Assembly (NCBI RefSeq): GCF_904846675.1
Contig: NZ_CAJHBT010000006.1
Location: forward strand, 1 to 64,000
From: Psychrobacter urativorans
GTDB taxonomy: Bacteria > Pseudomonadota > Gammaproteobacteria > Pseudomonadales > Moraxellaceae
DNA length: 64,000 nt
Reading direction: 5' to 3'
A program made the position numbers and the translations under genes. The stretch's first letter is position 1; every line of letters starts with the position of its first letter. Shown here one piece after another: positions 8,227-18,491 of the stretch. The notes below the pieces were generated by a model. It had not been told where the DNA came from. It did no database searches and saw nothing but the letters and a program-made list of their open reading frames with translations.

Positions 8227-8256
8227 TTGACAGCATTTCATTTGAAGCGCTATAGT
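8227..8256 (+). promoter_or_regulatory. Sigma-70 promoter of the leucine catabolic cluster
   Basis: A perfect TTGACA (8227-8232) and TATAGT (8251-8256) are spaced by 18 nt, about 100 bp before the first gene of the cluster. No MerR-type LiuR gene is present nearby to account for regulation. Confidence 0.7.
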
Positions 8257-8357
8257 AGGCAGGATGATATAAAGAATATTTCAAGGAAGAATAGGCATGC
8301 GTACAGGTCCGCTAGTAGTATGCATGCGAAATAAAAGGTAATACGAAAGGACTCGTT

Positions 8358-10115
8358 ATGACTCAATCCTCCCATCTCAGTAGCATTATCAATGCTACTC
8401 CCCGTGTTAATATGGGCGCGCACTCTGCAAATGCGCCCCTTGCTAAAAGCTATGATAAAGGTCCTGATGTACCGCTGATAGAAGCCACTATTGGCGACTT
8501 TTTCGATGCTATTGTCGCTAAATATCCTGAGCGCGAAGCGTTAGTATCACGCCATCAAAATATCCGTTGGACTTATCGTGAGCTACAACAGCAAGTCAAT
8601 CAGCTGGCAAGTGCCATTATTGAAATGGGGCTTGAGGTTGGAGATCGCCTTGGTATTTGGTCACATAATAATGCCGAATGGTTATTGCTGCAGTTGGCAA
8701 CCGCCAAAGTTGGGGTGATTTTAGTCAATATTAATCCGGCATATCGCACCTTTGAGCTGCAATATGCCCTCAATAAATTGGGCTGCTCAGTATTGGTATT
8801 GATGCGCCACTTCAAAACTAGCGACTACGCGCAGATAATTGGCGAGCTATGTCCTGAGATTTATCACAAAGATTACAAACATCTTGATTTGGTTGAAATC
8901 CCCACCATTGAGCGCATCATTTGGATTGATGAGCCTGATAGTGAAGAGGACTTTAACTTTATGCAAAAGTTCTCTGAATGGATGAAAGAAGGTGATGCCA
9001 ATGATCCACGTGTCGCCGAGCGCCAAGCAAGCTTAAGCAATAACGATTCTATTAACGTGCAGTTCACCAGTGGCACAACTGGTACGCCAAAAGGCGCGAC
9101 ATTAACTCACCGCAATATTTTAAATAACGGTTACTTTATCGGTGAGGCCATGAACCTAACCGAAGAAGATAGACTGTGTATTCCCGTGCCGCTATATCAT
9201 TGCTTTGGCATGGTGCTCGGTAACTTAGCGGTCTTAACTCATGGCGGTTGTATCATTTATCCGAATGATGGCTTTGAGGCGCTGAAGGTGCTCCAAACCG
9301 TTGAAGAAGAGAAATGTACCGCTTTGCATGGCGTACCGACGATGTTTATTGCCATGCTTGACCACCCTGAATTTGCCAACTTTGATTTGTCCAGTTTGCG
9401 TACCGGTATTATGGCAGGCTCTAGTTGTCCCATTGAGGTCATGCGCCGAGTCATCGATAATATGCACATGAGTGAGGTGACCATTGCTTATGGAATGACA
9501 GAGACCAGTCCGGTTTCCTGCCAGACCAATGAGCACACGCCCATGGATAAGCAAGTTTCTACGGTCGGATTGGTGCAGCCTGCGCTTGAGGTTAAAGTTA
9601 TCGATCCATCAACGGGCGATATTGTGCCAATTGGGGAAACTGGAGAGTTATTAACGCGCGGTTATTCGGTGATGAAAGGTTATTGGGGCAGTCGTATTAA
9701 GACCCGCGAGGCCATTATAGATGGCTGGATGCATACCGGCGACTTGGCCACGATGGATGAAGAGGGTTACGTGAAAATTGTCGGTCGTAGTAAAGATATG
9801 GTGATTCGCGGTGGGGAAAATATTTACCCGGTAGAAATTGAAAACTATCTCTACCGCCATCCTAAGATTCGCGATGTACAAGTGGTTGGCATTCCCGATG
9901 CACGTTATGGTGAAGTTCTGGTGGCTTGGATTATACCCAAGAAGTCCGGTAGCTTGACTGAGCAAGAAGTTCGGAAATTCTGTAGCGACCATATCGCCCA
10001 TTATAAAGTGCCCGCGCATTATCGCTTTGTCACTGAATACCCTATGACTATTACCGGCAAAATTCAAAAATATAAAATTGTTGAGCTAATGAAAGCAGAG
10101 TTGGGCTTAGAGTAG
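8358..10115 (+). CDS. AMP-dependent acyl-CoA synthetase (liu cluster)
   Basis: Acyl-adenylate-forming ligase that activates a carboxylic acid to its CoA thioester using ATP. The 585-residue protein carries the AMP-binding P-loop [13 protein letters not shown] near residue 235, the Y-G-M-T-E-T-S motif near 378, the hinge [11 protein letters not shown] near 478 and the catalytic lysine in T-G-K-I-Q-K near 572. It resembles medium/short-chain fatty acyl-CoA ligases. Its place at the head of a leucine/isovalerate degradation operon suggests it activates isovalerate or a related branched acid so that free acids can enter the pathway. That substrate is inference. The start ATG has an AAAGGA ribosome binding site. 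Confidence 0.9.
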   Translation: MTQSSHLSSIINATPRVNMGAHSANAPLAKSYDKGPDVPLIEATIGDFFDAIVAKYPEREALVSRHQNIRWTYRELQQQVNQLASAIIEMGLEVGDRLGIWSHNNAEWLLLQLATAKVGVILVNINPAYRTFELQYALNKLGCSVLVLMRHFKTSDYAQIIGELCPEIYHKDYKHLDLVEIPTIERIIWIDEPDSEEDFNFMQKFSEWMKEGDANDPRVAERQASLSNNDSINVQFTSGTTGTPKGATLTHRNILNNGYFIGEAMNLTEEDRLCIPVPLYHCFGMVLGNLAVLTHGGCIIYPNDGFEALKVLQTVEEEKCTALHGVPTMFIAMLDHPEFANFDLSSLRTGIMAGSSCPIEVMRRVIDNMHMSEVTIAYGMTETSPVSCQTNEHTPMDKQVSTVGLVQPALEVKVIDPSTGDIVPIGETGELLTRGYSVMKGYWGSRIKTREAIIDGWMHTGDLATMDEEGYVKIVGRSKDMVIRGGENIYPVEIENYLYRHPKIRDVQVVGIPDARYGEVLVAWIIPKKSGSLTEQEVRKFCSDHIAHYKVPAHYRFVTEYPMTITGKIQKYKIVELMKAELGLE

Positions 10116-10172
10116 CTGGCTCACTAATACGAACCGACATAATCAGATATAAAATAGAAAAAAAGGGATATC

Positions 10173-11783
10173 ATGAGCGCTATTATAACCAGTAAATTGA
10201 GTCCAAATGCTGCTGAGTTTCAGCAAAACAGTGCTGCTATGCAAGAGGTGGTTGATGACTTATATGTGCATTTGCGCAAAGTTGCCCAAGGCGGTCCAGA
10301 GCGTTCGCGTGCTAAGCATTTAGCCCGTGGCAAGCTATTACCACGTGAGCGTGTTGAGCGCCTGCTCGACGTCGGCACGCCATTCTTAGAAATTGCTCCG
10401 ATGGCCGCGCACGATATGTATGACGCTGATATTCCAGCGGCGGGCGTGATTGCCGGTATTGGTCGTATTAATGGTACCGAGTGCATGATTATCTGTAATG
10501 ATGCTACGGTAAAAGGCGGCACTTATTATCCCATGACGGTCAAAAAGCATCTGCGCGCCCAAGAAATTGCTGCTGAAAACCATTTACCTTGCGTCTATTT
10601 AGTGGATTCAGGTGGCGCGAACTTACCCAATCAAGATGAAGTATTCCCTGATAAAGAACACTTTGGTCGTATTTTCTTCAACCAAGCCAACTTGAGCGCC
10701 GCCGGTATTCCGCAGATTGCAGTGGTAATGGGCAGCTGTACGGCAGGCGGTGCTTATGTGCCAGCGATGAGCGATGAGTCTATTATTGTTAAAGACCAAG
10801 GAACTATCTTCTTGGGTGGTCCGCCACTGGTAAAAGCAGCGACGGGCGAAGAAGTCACTGCCGAAGATTTAGGTGGCGCTGATGTACATACGCGTCTATC
10901 AGGCGTGGTAGACCATTTGGCGCAGAACGATACTCATGCCTTATCATTAGCGCGTGATATTGTCAGCCATCTCAATCTTCCCGAAAAAGAAGTCCCCAAT
11001 AAAATCACCCCACGTCCGCCACGTTATGACGCCAAAGAGCTTTATGGCATTATTCCAACCGACACCCGCCAGCCCTTTGATATCAAAGAAATCATTGCAC
11101 GTATTGTCGATGACAGTGAGTTTGATGAATTTAAAGCACGCTATGGCAATACTTTAGTCTGCGGCTTTGCTCATATTGAAGGCATGCCAGTCGGTATTAT
11201 TGCCAACAATGGTATTTTATTTAGTGAGTCTGCACAAAAGGCTACCCACTTTATTGAGCTGTGCTGTAAACGCAAAATTCCACTGGTATTTTTGCAAAAT
11301 ATCACCGGCTTTATGGTCGGGCGTAAATACGAAAACGAAGGCATCGCTCGTCATGGCGCGAAGATGGTGATGGCTGTTGCCAATGCCAAAGTGCCTAAAT
11401 TTACCGTCATTGTCGGCGGTTCATTTGGCGCCGGTAACTACGGCATGTGTGGTCGCGCGTATAGCCCACGCTTCTTATGGATGTGGCCAAACGCACGCAT
11501 CTCCGTAATGGGTGGCGAACAAGCTGCATCAGTGTTGGCAACCGTGAAACGTGATAACTTTGACCGTAAAGGTGAGGCGTGGAGCACTGAAGACGAGGAG
11601 ACATTTAAAGCGCCTATTCGTGAAATGTATGAAGATCAAGGTCATCCGTATTATGCCACCGCGCGCTTATGGGATGACGGTGTGATTGACCCTGCCGATA
11701 CCCGTACCGTACTTGCTCTCGGACTCAGCGCCGCTTATAACGCCCCGATAGAAGACACCGCTTTCGGTGTGTTTAGAATGTAG
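10173..11783 (+). CDS. liuB: Methylcrotonyl-CoA carboxylase, carboxyltransferase (beta) subunit
   Basis: Carboxyltransferase subunit that moves CO2 from carboxybiotin to 3-methylcrotonyl-CoA, giving 3-methylglutaconyl-CoA in leucine breakdown. The 536-residue length is right for MccB. Visible family segments include R-A-R-E-R-I-like [22 protein letters not shown] near residue 112, the [12 protein letters not shown] block and the glycine-rich oxyanion segment [23 protein letters not shown] ribosome binding site precedes the ATG. It is 57 bp after the ligase gene and works with the alpha subunit two genes on. Confidence 0.95.
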   Translation: MSAIITSKLSPNAAEFQQNSAAMQEVVDDLYVHLRKVAQGGPERSRAKHLARGKLLPRERVERLLDVGTPFLEIAPMAAHDMYDADIPAAGVIAGIGRINGTECMIICNDATVKGGTYYPMTVKKHLRAQEIAAENHLPCVYLVDSGGANLPNQDEVFPDKEHFGRIFFNQANLSAAGIPQIAVVMGSCTAGGAYVPAMSDESIIVKDQGTIFLGGPPLVKAATGEEVTAEDLGGADVHTRLSGVVDHLAQNDTHALSLARDIVSHLNLPEKEVPNKITPRPPRYDAKELYGIIPTDTRQPFDIKEIIARIVDDSEFDEFKARYGNTLVCGFAHIEGMPVGIIANNGILFSESAQKATHFIELCCKRKIPLVFLQNITGFMVGRKYENEGIARHGAKMVMAVANAKVPKFTVIVGGSFGAGNYGMCGRAYSPRFLWMWPNARISVMGGEQAASVLATVKRDNFDRKGEAWSTEDEETFKAPIREMYEDQGHPYYATARLWDDGVIDPADTRTVLALGLSAAYNAPIEDTAFGVFRM

Positions 11784-11800
11784 AGTGTGTTTGCTGACTG

Positions 11801-11824
11801 TTAATGATTGCTAAAAATCATTAA
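11801..11824 (+). repeat. Hairpin in the liuB-liuC spacer
   Basis: TTAATGATT (11801-11809) and AATCATTAA (11816-11824) form a perfect 9-bp inverted repeat with a 6-nt loop, just after the liuB stop. It has no T-run, so an mRNA-stabilising or processing role is more likely than termination. Confidence 0.45.
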
Positions 11825-11915
11825 TAATCGCAAAGCATTTGCACCGTAATAAAGTCATCTAGCAATGCTGGAAAGCTAAAAAATTTGCTAAAAAATGGAT
11901 TATAAAGAGACTCTC

Positions 11916-12800
11916 ATGGCAAAAGATAGCGCAAATAAGAGCACAGAAATTGCAATAAAAGATTCAGAGATGGCTGCTTTGAACAAGGAAGTCGAAGCCC
12001 AAAAAATAGAAAGCTATCAAAGCTTGTTGATTAGCGTTGAGCAGCATGTTGCTACCGTCACCTTAAATCGTCCCGAAAAGCGTAATGCTTTTAATGATGA
12101 GATGATAGCGGAATTGACCACTGCATTTAGCGACTTGGGTGCCAATGATGAGGTGCGCGTTATCGTCCTTGCGGCAACCGGCAAGGCATTTTGTGCCGGC
12201 GCGGATTTGAACTGGATGCGCGCTATGGCAGATTATAGCTATGAAGAGAACTTAGCGGATGCCGATAAACTGGCGCAAATGCTCAAAACCATTTACGAAT
12301 GTCCAAAGCCGGCTATTGCTGCCATTCAAGGCGATGTTTATGCGGGTGGCATGGGTTTGGTCGCTGCTTGTGATGTGGCAATAGCCGTAAAGATTGCTAA
12401 TTTCTGCCTAAGTGAAGTGCGCTTAGGGTTAGTTCCTGCGACCATCAGTCCTTATGTTATCAGAGCGATGGGTGTCAGAGCCGCGCAGCGTTATTTCTTA
12501 AGTGCTGAGGTTTTTGATTCTAAAAGAGCACGGCAACTTGGCTTTATTCATGAGCGCGTTAGTGAAGAGTCGCTGATGGACGAAGTGGCCATCTTTTGTA
12601 AAAAAGTGGTCAAGAACAGTCCTGACGCCATGAAAGCCTGTAAAACGTTATTGCATGACGTGGCAGGTCAACCGCTGACGGATTCACTAATAGCAGATAC
12701 GGTGAAAGGTATCGCTGATATTCGCGCCTCTGAGCAAGGTAAAGACGGTGTTCAAGCATTTTTACAAAAACGTCGCCCTTTATGGCTGACAGAAGACTAA
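11916..12800 (+). CDS. liuC: Methylglutaconyl-CoA hydratase
   Basis: Crotonase-family enzyme that hydrates 3-methylglutaconyl-CoA to HMG-CoA. LNRPEKRNAF near the N-terminus, the oxyanion-hole segments A-F-C-A-G-A-D-L and G-D-V-Y-A-G-G-M-G-L-V-A-A, and E-V-R-L-G-L-V-P-A are all present. I place the start at ATG 11916, which has AAGAGA 6 nt upstream. A frame-matched ATG at 11895 lacks a ribosome binding site. Even so, the product (294 residues) carries a polar N-terminal extension of about 30 residues before the crotonase fold. Its position between the two MCC subunits is the usual liu order. Confidence 0.92.
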   Translation: MAKDSANKSTEIAIKDSEMAALNKEVEAQKIESYQSLLISVEQHVATVTLNRPEKRNAFNDEMIAELTTAFSDLGANDEVRVIVLAATGKAFCAGADLNWMRAMADYSYEENLADADKLAQMLKTIYECPKPAIAAIQGDVYAGGMGLVAACDVAIAVKIANFCLSEVRLGLVPATISPYVIRAMGVRAAQRYFLSAEVFDSKRARQLGFIHERVSEESLMDEVAIFCKKVVKNSPDAMKACKTLLHDVAGQPLTDSLIADTVKGIADIRASEQGKDGVQAFLQKRRPLWLTED

Positions 12801-12850
12801 TTGAGCATAAAGCGTCAGCAGTCAGCTTATAAGTGTTTAAGCACGAATTA

Positions 12851-12895
12851 CTAATCAATAAGCCCATCAATATAAGCCACATTGATATAAGCCAT
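12851..12895 (+). repeat. Degenerate 15-bp tandem repeat in the liuC-liuD spacer
   Basis: Units at 12866-12880 and 12881-12895 match at 12 of 15 positions (both contain ATATAAGCCA), and a more decayed unit with ATAAGCC precedes them. It lies in the 195-bp spacer before the carboxylase alpha subunit. Confidence 0.5.
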
Positions 12896-12995
12896 TAGCC
12901 GCTTAACCATAACGGAATACATACTGAAAAAAGACACTGATAGCGTGATAAAACAGTGTAATAGAAGCAGTGTGATAAAAAATATAGGGATAGTT

Positions 12996-15113
12996 ATGTT
13001 TTCTAAAATTTTAATCGCCAACCGTGGTGAAATTGCCTGCCGTGTGGCAGCGACCGCCAAGCGCATGGGCATTAGCACTGTCGCTGTTTATTCTGATGCT
13101 GACCGCCATGCTAAGCACGTGTCCGTCTGTGATGAAGCTGTCTATCTGGGCGGTTCTGCCCCCAAAGACAGCTATCTAAAAGGCGACGCCATCATTGCGA
13201 TTGCCAAAGAAACTGGCGTGCAAGCCATCCATCCGGGTTATGGATTTCTAAGTGAGAATGCCGACTTTGCGCAAGCCTGTCAGGATGCTGGCATCGTATT
13301 TATTGGTCCTTCTGCCTCCGCTATTCGTGCGATGGGCGGCAAGTCTGAATCTAAGCGTTTGATGGAAGCCGCTAGCGTGCCACTGATTCCGGGCTATCAT
13401 GGCGACAACCAAGACGCTGACTTTCTACATGCCGAAGCCGATAAAATCGGCTATCCGTTATTGATTAAAGCCAGTGCGGGTGGTGGTGGTAAAGGCATGC
13501 GTGTGGTCGAAAATAGCGCTGACTTTGATAGCCTATTAGAATCGTGTCGCCGTGAAGCCATTACCAGTTTTGGTGATGACCAAGTTTTGATTGAAAAGTA
13601 TGCCCTAAAACCACGTCATATCGAAATCCAAATATTTGGCGACAGTTACGGTAATTACGTGCATTTGTTCGAGCGTGATTGTTCGGTTCAGCGCCGCCAT
13701 CAAAAAGTCCTTGAAGAAGCGCCAGCCCCTGGCGTTGATATCAGCATGCGTGAAGAAATGGGCGCGGCTGCCATTGAAGCGGCGCGTGCCGTAGATTATG
13801 TGGGTGCAGGGACGGTAGAATTTATCGTTGAACAACGTGGTGACGCCATGAATTTTTATTTTATGGAAATGAATACCCGCCTACAAGTTGAGCATCCGGT
13901 CACCGAAGCGATTACCGGTGTAGATTTGGTCGAATGGCAATTACAAGTTGCCGCCGGTTTGCCTTTGCCTAAAACTCAAGATGAGCTAGTAATTAACGGT
14001 CACGCTATCGAAGCGCGTATCTGTGCGGAAAACCCTGATAATGGATTTTTACCGGCTACTGGAACCTTATTTGCCTATCGTAAACCAGAACACAGTATTT
14101 TTAACGTTGATGAAGTGCGGATTGATGATGGGGTGCGTGAAGGCGATGTGATTAGCCCATTTTATGATTCCATGATTGCCAAGTTAATTGTGCATGCGCC
14201 CACTCGTAAGCAAGCATTGGCTAAGCTCGACCGCGCGCTGGCACAAACGCGTATCGTTGGATTGCCTACTAACGTCGCATTTTTGCGCTATATTCTTAAT
14301 ACCGATTCGTTCAGTACGCCCAATCTAGATACGGCATTGATTGAACGTGAAAAGGATGTATTATTTGACCAACATCCAATCGGCTTTCCAACTCTAGCCG
14401 TCACGGCGATTGTGCAGCAATTGGCTGCCGAAGCGACAAATCAGGATGCCGACCCTTTCAGTCAGCCAACAGGGTTTCGGGCATACAGCGATTATACGCG
14501 CACATTTAGCTTGGTTTATGATGAGCAGCCTTATATTGCGCGCATCAGCGACTGGCACAATGCCGCAGTTTTGAATAGCTGTACCAGCAAAAAAGACGAT
14601 AAGCCTAGCAGTTTTAAGTTTATTATTGAGCGTGATATTAGCCTTGATAATGAGACTGATGAAGCAGTAGATATCACTACTGCCAATCAATCTGAACCTT
14701 TATATAATGGTGAAGTCAGCTATAGCAGTGAAGATACCCATAGTCATACTTTATGGTTAGACGGCAAACGTATCGGTGCCCAAAGTTGGGTTCATGACGA
14801 AACCGTGCATGTCTTTACTGATGCCGGTCGTGACCGTATTATGTTGATTGATATCATGACCTATATTGGTGAAGATGGTCCCGCTGCCGGTAGCTTAAAA
14901 TCACCGATGCCCGGACAAGTCATTGCTTTTAAAGTAGCCGTGGGCGATACCGTCAAGCAGGGTGAGCCGTTAGCCGTGATTGAAGCCATGAAAATTGAGC
15001 ATACTATTATCGCACCGACTGATGGCGTGGTAGTTGAACTGCTATTTTCTGCCGGAGACTTGGTTGCGGATGGTGATGAGTTACTACGCATTGACATTGA
15101 CGCCGACAGTTAA
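12996..15113 (+). CDS. liuD: Methylcrotonyl-CoA carboxylase, biotin carboxylase (alpha) subunit
   Basis: Biotin-dependent subunit that carboxylates its own biotin using ATP and bicarbonate. Domain order: biotin carboxylase N-terminal domain (ILIANRGEIACR), ATP-grasp (glycine loop A-G-G-G-G-K-G-M near 165), biotin carboxylase C-terminal domain (MNTRLQVEHPVTE near 290), a middle linker region, and the biotinyl domain with E-A-M-K-I-E near residue 667, the lysine being biotinylated. The longest frame begins at 12945, but ATG 12996 has AGGGA 5 nt upstream and starts exactly at the family N-terminus, giving 705 residues. The biotin ligase gene birA lies 3.4 kb downstream on the other strand. Confidence 0.95.
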   Translation: MFSKILIANRGEIACRVAATAKRMGISTVAVYSDADRHAKHVSVCDEAVYLGGSAPKDSYLKGDAIIAIAKETGVQAIHPGYGFLSENADFAQACQDAGIVFIGPSASAIRAMGGKSESKRLMEAASVPLIPGYHGDNQDADFLHAEADKIGYPLLIKASAGGGGKGMRVVENSADFDSLLESCRREAITSFGDDQVLIEKYALKPRHIEIQIFGDSYGNYVHLFERDCSVQRRHQKVLEEAPAPGVDISMREEMGAAAIEAARAVDYVGAGTVEFIVEQRGDAMNFYFMEMNTRLQVEHPVTEAITGVDLVEWQLQVAAGLPLPKTQDELVINGHAIEARICAENPDNGFLPATGTLFAYRKPEHSIFNVDEVRIDDGVREGDVISPFYDSMIAKLIVHAPTRKQALAKLDRALAQTRIVGLPTNVAFLRYILNTDSFSTPNLDTALIEREKDVLFDQHPIGFPTLAVTAIVQQLAAEATNQDADPFSQPTGFRAYSDYTRTFSLVYDEQPYIARISDWHNAAVLNSCTSKKDDKPSSFKFIIERDISLDNETDEAVDITTANQSEPLYNGEVSYSSEDTHSHTLWLDGKRIGAQSWVHDETVHVFTDAGRDRIMLIDIMTYIGEDGPAAGSLKSPMPGQVIAFKVAVGDTVKQGEPLAVIEAMKIEHTIIAPTDGVVVELLFSAGDLVADGDELLRIDIDADS

Positions 15114-15219
15114 TTGACCTTAATTTAATTACCTTAATTAAATGAACCTAGGTAAATGACTTAGTAAATTTAATGCTGTTAACAGCGTCAGTTTTAGCCC
15201 AATAAAGAGGATAACAACT

Positions 15220-16140
15220 ATGAGCCAATCGTATCCCAATGATGTTTTGATTGTCGATGTCAGCCCTCGTGATGGCTTGCAAAACGAGTCAGAAACGGTG
15301 CCAACAGCGGTCAAGCAAGCGCTGATTGAAGACTTAATCGCGGCAGGCATTAAAAAGCTAGAAGCCACTAGTTTTGTCTCGCCCAAGTGGGTGCCGCAAA
15401 TGGGTGATAATGGCGAGCTGCTGACGGCACTTGCACCCACACGGCAAGCGGACGTCTGCTATTCAGTATTGGTGCCTAACATGCGCGGTTTTGAGAACGC
15501 GGTTGCCTATCGCCCGGATGAAATCGTGATATTTGGCTCAGCCAGTGAAACCTTCAGCCAAAAGAATATCAATTGCAGCATTGATGAAAGCATCGAGCGC
15601 TTTGCTCCGGTTGCTGCGGCTGCAAAAGCGCAAGGCATCAAAGTACGTGGGGTGATTTCGTGTACGGTTGGCTGTCCTTATGAAGGCGAGATTGACCCTA
15701 GTCAAGTGGCCTATGTCACCAAGCGCTTGGTCGATATTGGTGCTGAATGTATTGGTATTGCTGACACCATTGGTGTTGGTACACCGATTAAGGTGCAACG
15801 TGCTCTTCAAGCGGCATTACATCATATTGATGTAGGCGCGCTATCGGGGCACTTTCATGATACTTATGGTCAAGCCCTCAGTAACACTTTAGCAGCGCTG
15901 CAATTGGGCGTTCGTGAGTTTGATACTTCAGTAGCAGGACTTGGCGGCTGTCCTTATGCTAAAGGCGCGACAGGTAATGTGGCGACTGAAGATGTGGTCT
16001 ATATGCTGCACGGTATGGGGATTTCTACTGGCATTGACTTAGACAAACTGGTCAGCGCCGGCGAGCGTATTAGTAACTATTTAGAGCGTTCTAACGGCTC
16101 ATCAGTTGCCCGTGCGTTGATTAATCAGCGCCTAGATTAA
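15220..16140 (+). CDS. liuE: Hydroxymethylglutaryl-CoA lyase
   Basis: Cleaves HMG-CoA to acetyl-CoA and acetoacetate, the last step of the leucine pathway. The 306-residue protein shows the DRE-TIM signature V-S-P-R-D-G-L-Q-N-E, S-F-V-S-P-K-W-V-P-Q, the metal-binding H-F-H-D-T-Y and the cysteine loop G-L-G-G-C-P-Y-A-K-G that is diagnostic of HMG-CoA lyases. An AGAGGA ribosome binding site precedes the ATG. The 106-bp spacer before it contains short repeated ACCTTAATTAAAT-like units. Confidence 0.95.
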   Translation: MSQSYPNDVLIVDVSPRDGLQNESETVPTAVKQALIEDLIAAGIKKLEATSFVSPKWVPQMGDNGELLTALAPTRQADVCYSVLVPNMRGFENAVAYRPDEIVIFGSASETFSQKNINCSIDESIERFAPVAAAAKAQGIKVRGVISCTVGCPYEGEIDPSQVAYVTKRLVDIGAECIGIADTIGVGTPIKVQRALQAALHHIDVGALSGHFHDTYGQALSNTLAALQLGVREFDTSVAGLGGCPYAKGATGNVATEDVVYMLHGMGISTGIDLDKLVSAGERISNYLERSNGSSVARALINQRLD

Positions 16141-16276
16141 AAGAGCAGGTCATAAATAGAGTAGTCAATAAATAGGGCTTAAAAAATACTTAACATTATT
16201 AAAGGTACTGCTCAAAAACACTTAGCCCTAAAACATTTAACATTAAAGCACTTATCGTTAAATATAAGGAACGATT

Positions 16277-17464
16277 ATGAGTTTACCCGGATTAGATTTT
16301 CAGCTTGGTGAAGATATCGATGCATTGCGCGATATGGTGCAACAATTTGCTGCCAAAGAAATAGCTCCACGTGCCGCTGAGATTGACTCTAGCGACCAGT
16401 TTCCGATGGATTTATGGGAAAAAATGGGCGATTTAGGTTTGCATGGAATTACCGTTCCCGAGGCTTACGGCGGCGTGGACATGGGCTATGTGGCGCATAT
16501 GGTTGCCATGGAAGAGATTAGTCGCGCCTCTGCATCGGTTGCGCTCAGCTACGGTGCGCATTCAAACTTATGCATCAATCAAATTAGGCGTAATGGTACT
16601 GAAGCGCAGAAGCAAAAATATCTGCCCAAGCTACTGTCTGGTGAATTTATCGGTGCGCTAGCGATGAGCGAAACCGGTGCCGGTTCAGACGTTACCAGTA
16701 TGAAGCTAAAAGCTGAAGAAAAAGACGGTCATTATGTGCTTAACGGTAGCAAAATGTGGATTACCAATGGTCCTGATGCTGATGTGATGGTGGTGTATGC
16801 CAAGACCAGTCCTGAGCTTGGTTCCAAAGGTATGACCGCATTTGTCGTTGAAAAAGGCATGAAAGGTTTTGGTACCGCACAGAAGCTCGATAAGTTAGGT
16901 ATGCGTGGTAGTCATACTGGTGAAATGACCTTTAGTAATGTTGAAGTCCCTAAAGAGAATATCTTAGGTGGAGTGAATAACGGCGTTAAAGTATTGATGA
17001 GTGGTTTGGATTATGAGCGCGCCGTATTGGCAGCCGGTCCTATCGGCATTATGCAATCCGTTATGGATAACGTCGTGCCTTATATTCACGACCGTAAGCA
17101 ATTCGGACAAGCCATCGGTGAGTTTCAGCTGATTCAAGGCAAAGTCGCCGATATGTATACTGTGCTACAAGCCGGTCGTAGCTTTTTATATACGGTTGGT
17201 AAAAACCTCGACTTGTTGGATCAACGCGGTGCCGGTCACAGCCGTCAAGTTCGTAAAGATTGTGCCAGTGTCATCTTATGGTGCGCGGAAAAAGCCACAT
17301 GGATGTCAGGTGAAGGCATTCAAATATTTGGCGGCAACGGCTATACCAATGAATATCCACTCGGGCGTTTATGGCGCGATGCTAAGCTATATGAAATTGG
17401 CGCGGGTACCAGTGAGATACGCCGGATGTTGATTGGTCGTGAGCTGTTTAACGAGACCAAATAA
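16277..17464 (+). CDS. liuA: Isovaleryl-CoA dehydrogenase
   Basis: FAD-dependent acyl-CoA dehydrogenase that oxidises isovaleryl-CoA to 3-methylcrotonyl-CoA and passes electrons to ETF. At 395 residues it has the typical length. It shows [12 protein letters not shown] near 128, K-M-W-I-T-N-G near 160, G-M-R-G-S-H-T-G near 208, the R-K-Q-F-G-Q segment, and the C-terminal Q-I-F-G-G-N-G-Y with [11 protein letters not shown]. The [12 protein letters not shown] segment with E near 254 matches the isovaleryl-CoA dehydrogenase catalytic glutamate position. AAGGA precedes the ATG. It is last in the operon here, whereas in Pseudomonas liuA is first. Confidence 0.93.
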   Translation: MSLPGLDFQLGEDIDALRDMVQQFAAKEIAPRAAEIDSSDQFPMDLWEKMGDLGLHGITVPEAYGGVDMGYVAHMVAMEEISRASASVALSYGAHSNLCINQIRRNGTEAQKQKYLPKLLSGEFIGALAMSETGAGSDVTSMKLKAEEKDGHYVLNGSKMWITNGPDADVMVVYAKTSPELGSKGMTAFVVEKGMKGFGTAQKLDKLGMRGSHTGEMTFSNVEVPKENILGGVNNGVKVLMSGLDYERAVLAAGPIGIMQSVMDNVVPYIHDRKQFGQAIGEFQLIQGKVADMYTVLQAGRSFLYTVGKNLDLLDQRGAGHSRQVRKDCASVILWCAEKATWMSGEGIQIFGGNGYTNEYPLGRLWRDAKLYEIGAGTSEIRRMLIGRELFNETK

Positions 17465-17532
17465 ACTTGTGTCTAAGGTGTGAGATCATTAATAATTCAC
17501 GGTGAAGCAATGGCCAAGTTCGGTCGTTAAAT

Positions 17533-17569
17533 AAAAAAAGCAGTAAGTCTCAGACCGACTGCTTTTTTT
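17533..17569. terminator. Bidirectional terminator between liuA and coaX
   Basis: AAAAAAAGCAGT (17533-17544) pairs with ACTGCTTTTTTT (17558-17569). A-tract and T-tract on both sides allow termination of the liu operon and of coaX, which converge here. Confidence 0.85.
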
Positions 17570-17624
17570 AATGCCTGTTCTCACAAGCTGTTTTTACAAG
17601 TTACTTTTTACTTATTAGTGCGTG

Positions 17625-18356
17625 CTATGTTTTTGATTTGGCTTCATCAAAATAGCGTGCCAAACCATTCAACAATAAGTCATCGCGGATACGCACCGGA
17701 CGATTGACGTGCTGGGCGATCATATGGGCATCACCGCCGGTCATGATTAGCTCAAAGTTTGGATGACGGTTACTGATTTCATTCACCGCGCCGACGATAG
17801 ATAACAAAATCCCGCGATGCACGGCATCTTGAGTAGTCTCGCCTTGGGTGACGCTATCGAAGGTGCCATTAGAGATGGTGATTTGCTTAGTACCCGAAAA
17901 TAGTGACTCGCGCTGAAGATAGATATTAGGAAAAATATAGCCGCCTAAATGCTGAGCGTGGTCAATCAAATCAATAGTTATAGCCGTTCCGCAGCCAATC
18001 ACGCATTGGCGTTTCTTTTTGTCTACTGCGCCCAGCATCTGTAACCAGCGGTCACAGCCTAATTGCGTGGCATCATATGCGCTACTCATTAACGGATGTG
18101 CGGCATCAACGTCAACGAATTCAAAAGGAATATCCAACCGACTTAAGGTTTTAGACACCTTGGCATTTAATTCATCGCCCAGCACTGAGGATATACCAAT
18201 AAAATCAGGGTCGTAATGCCCAAAGCGATCGGTCAGACCCATGAGTAGTTCCGCTGGCGCTTGCAGGTGCTGAGTAGCATCATGCGAGATAATCTGACCG
18301 ATATCATCGGTAAGCCAGTATTTGAGACGAGTATTTCCTAAGTCGAGCCAGAGCAT
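17625..18356 (-). CDS. coaX: Type III pantothenate kinase
   Basis: Phosphorylates pantothenate, the first step of CoA synthesis. CoaX enzymes are not inhibited by CoA and need a monovalent cation. The product has 243 residues from the ATG at 18356, which has AAGGA 6 nt upstream; a longer frame to 18386 is less likely. The phosphate-binding D-L-G-N-T motif is at the N-terminus, Q-L-G-C-D-R-W (GxDRW) lies near residue 91 and G-C-G-T-A-I-T-I-D near 115, followed by a G-G-Y-I-F-P substrate loop. It lies directly downstream of birA, the conserved Pseudomonadales pair. Confidence 0.93.
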   Translation of the reverse strand: MLWLDLGNTRLKYWLTDDIGQIISHDATQHLQAPAELLMGLTDRFGHYDPDFIGISSVLGDELNAKVSKTLSRLDIPFEFVDVDAAHPLMSSAYDATQLGCDRWLQMLGAVDKKKRQCVIGCGTAITIDLIDHAQHLGGYIFPNIYLQRESLFSGTKQITISNGTFDSVTQGETTQDAVHRGILLSIVGAVNEISNRHPNFELIMTGGDAHMIAQHVNRPVRIRDDLLLNGLARYFDEAKSKT

Positions 18357-18491
18357 AAATATCCTTATGTAAAGTAAGCCAACCATCAGTCTGTTACGAC
18401 GGTATTAGACTAATATTTGCCTCACTATCAGTGCCCATTCTATGCAGTCTTAAGTATTAAAGAGCGATTGATGTTAATCATAAGTGTTCAT

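Larger units (their letters stand above)
8057..8357. other. Intergenic region, terminator plus liu-cluster promoter
   Basis: This 301-bp stretch contains the terminator of the reductase gene (8089-8126), a strong sigma-70-like promoter (8227-8256) and a leader of about 95 nt. The leader contains two GCATGC palindromes (around 8297 and 8321) and a ribosome binding site before the ATG at 8358. I see no coding sequence. Confidence 0.65.
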
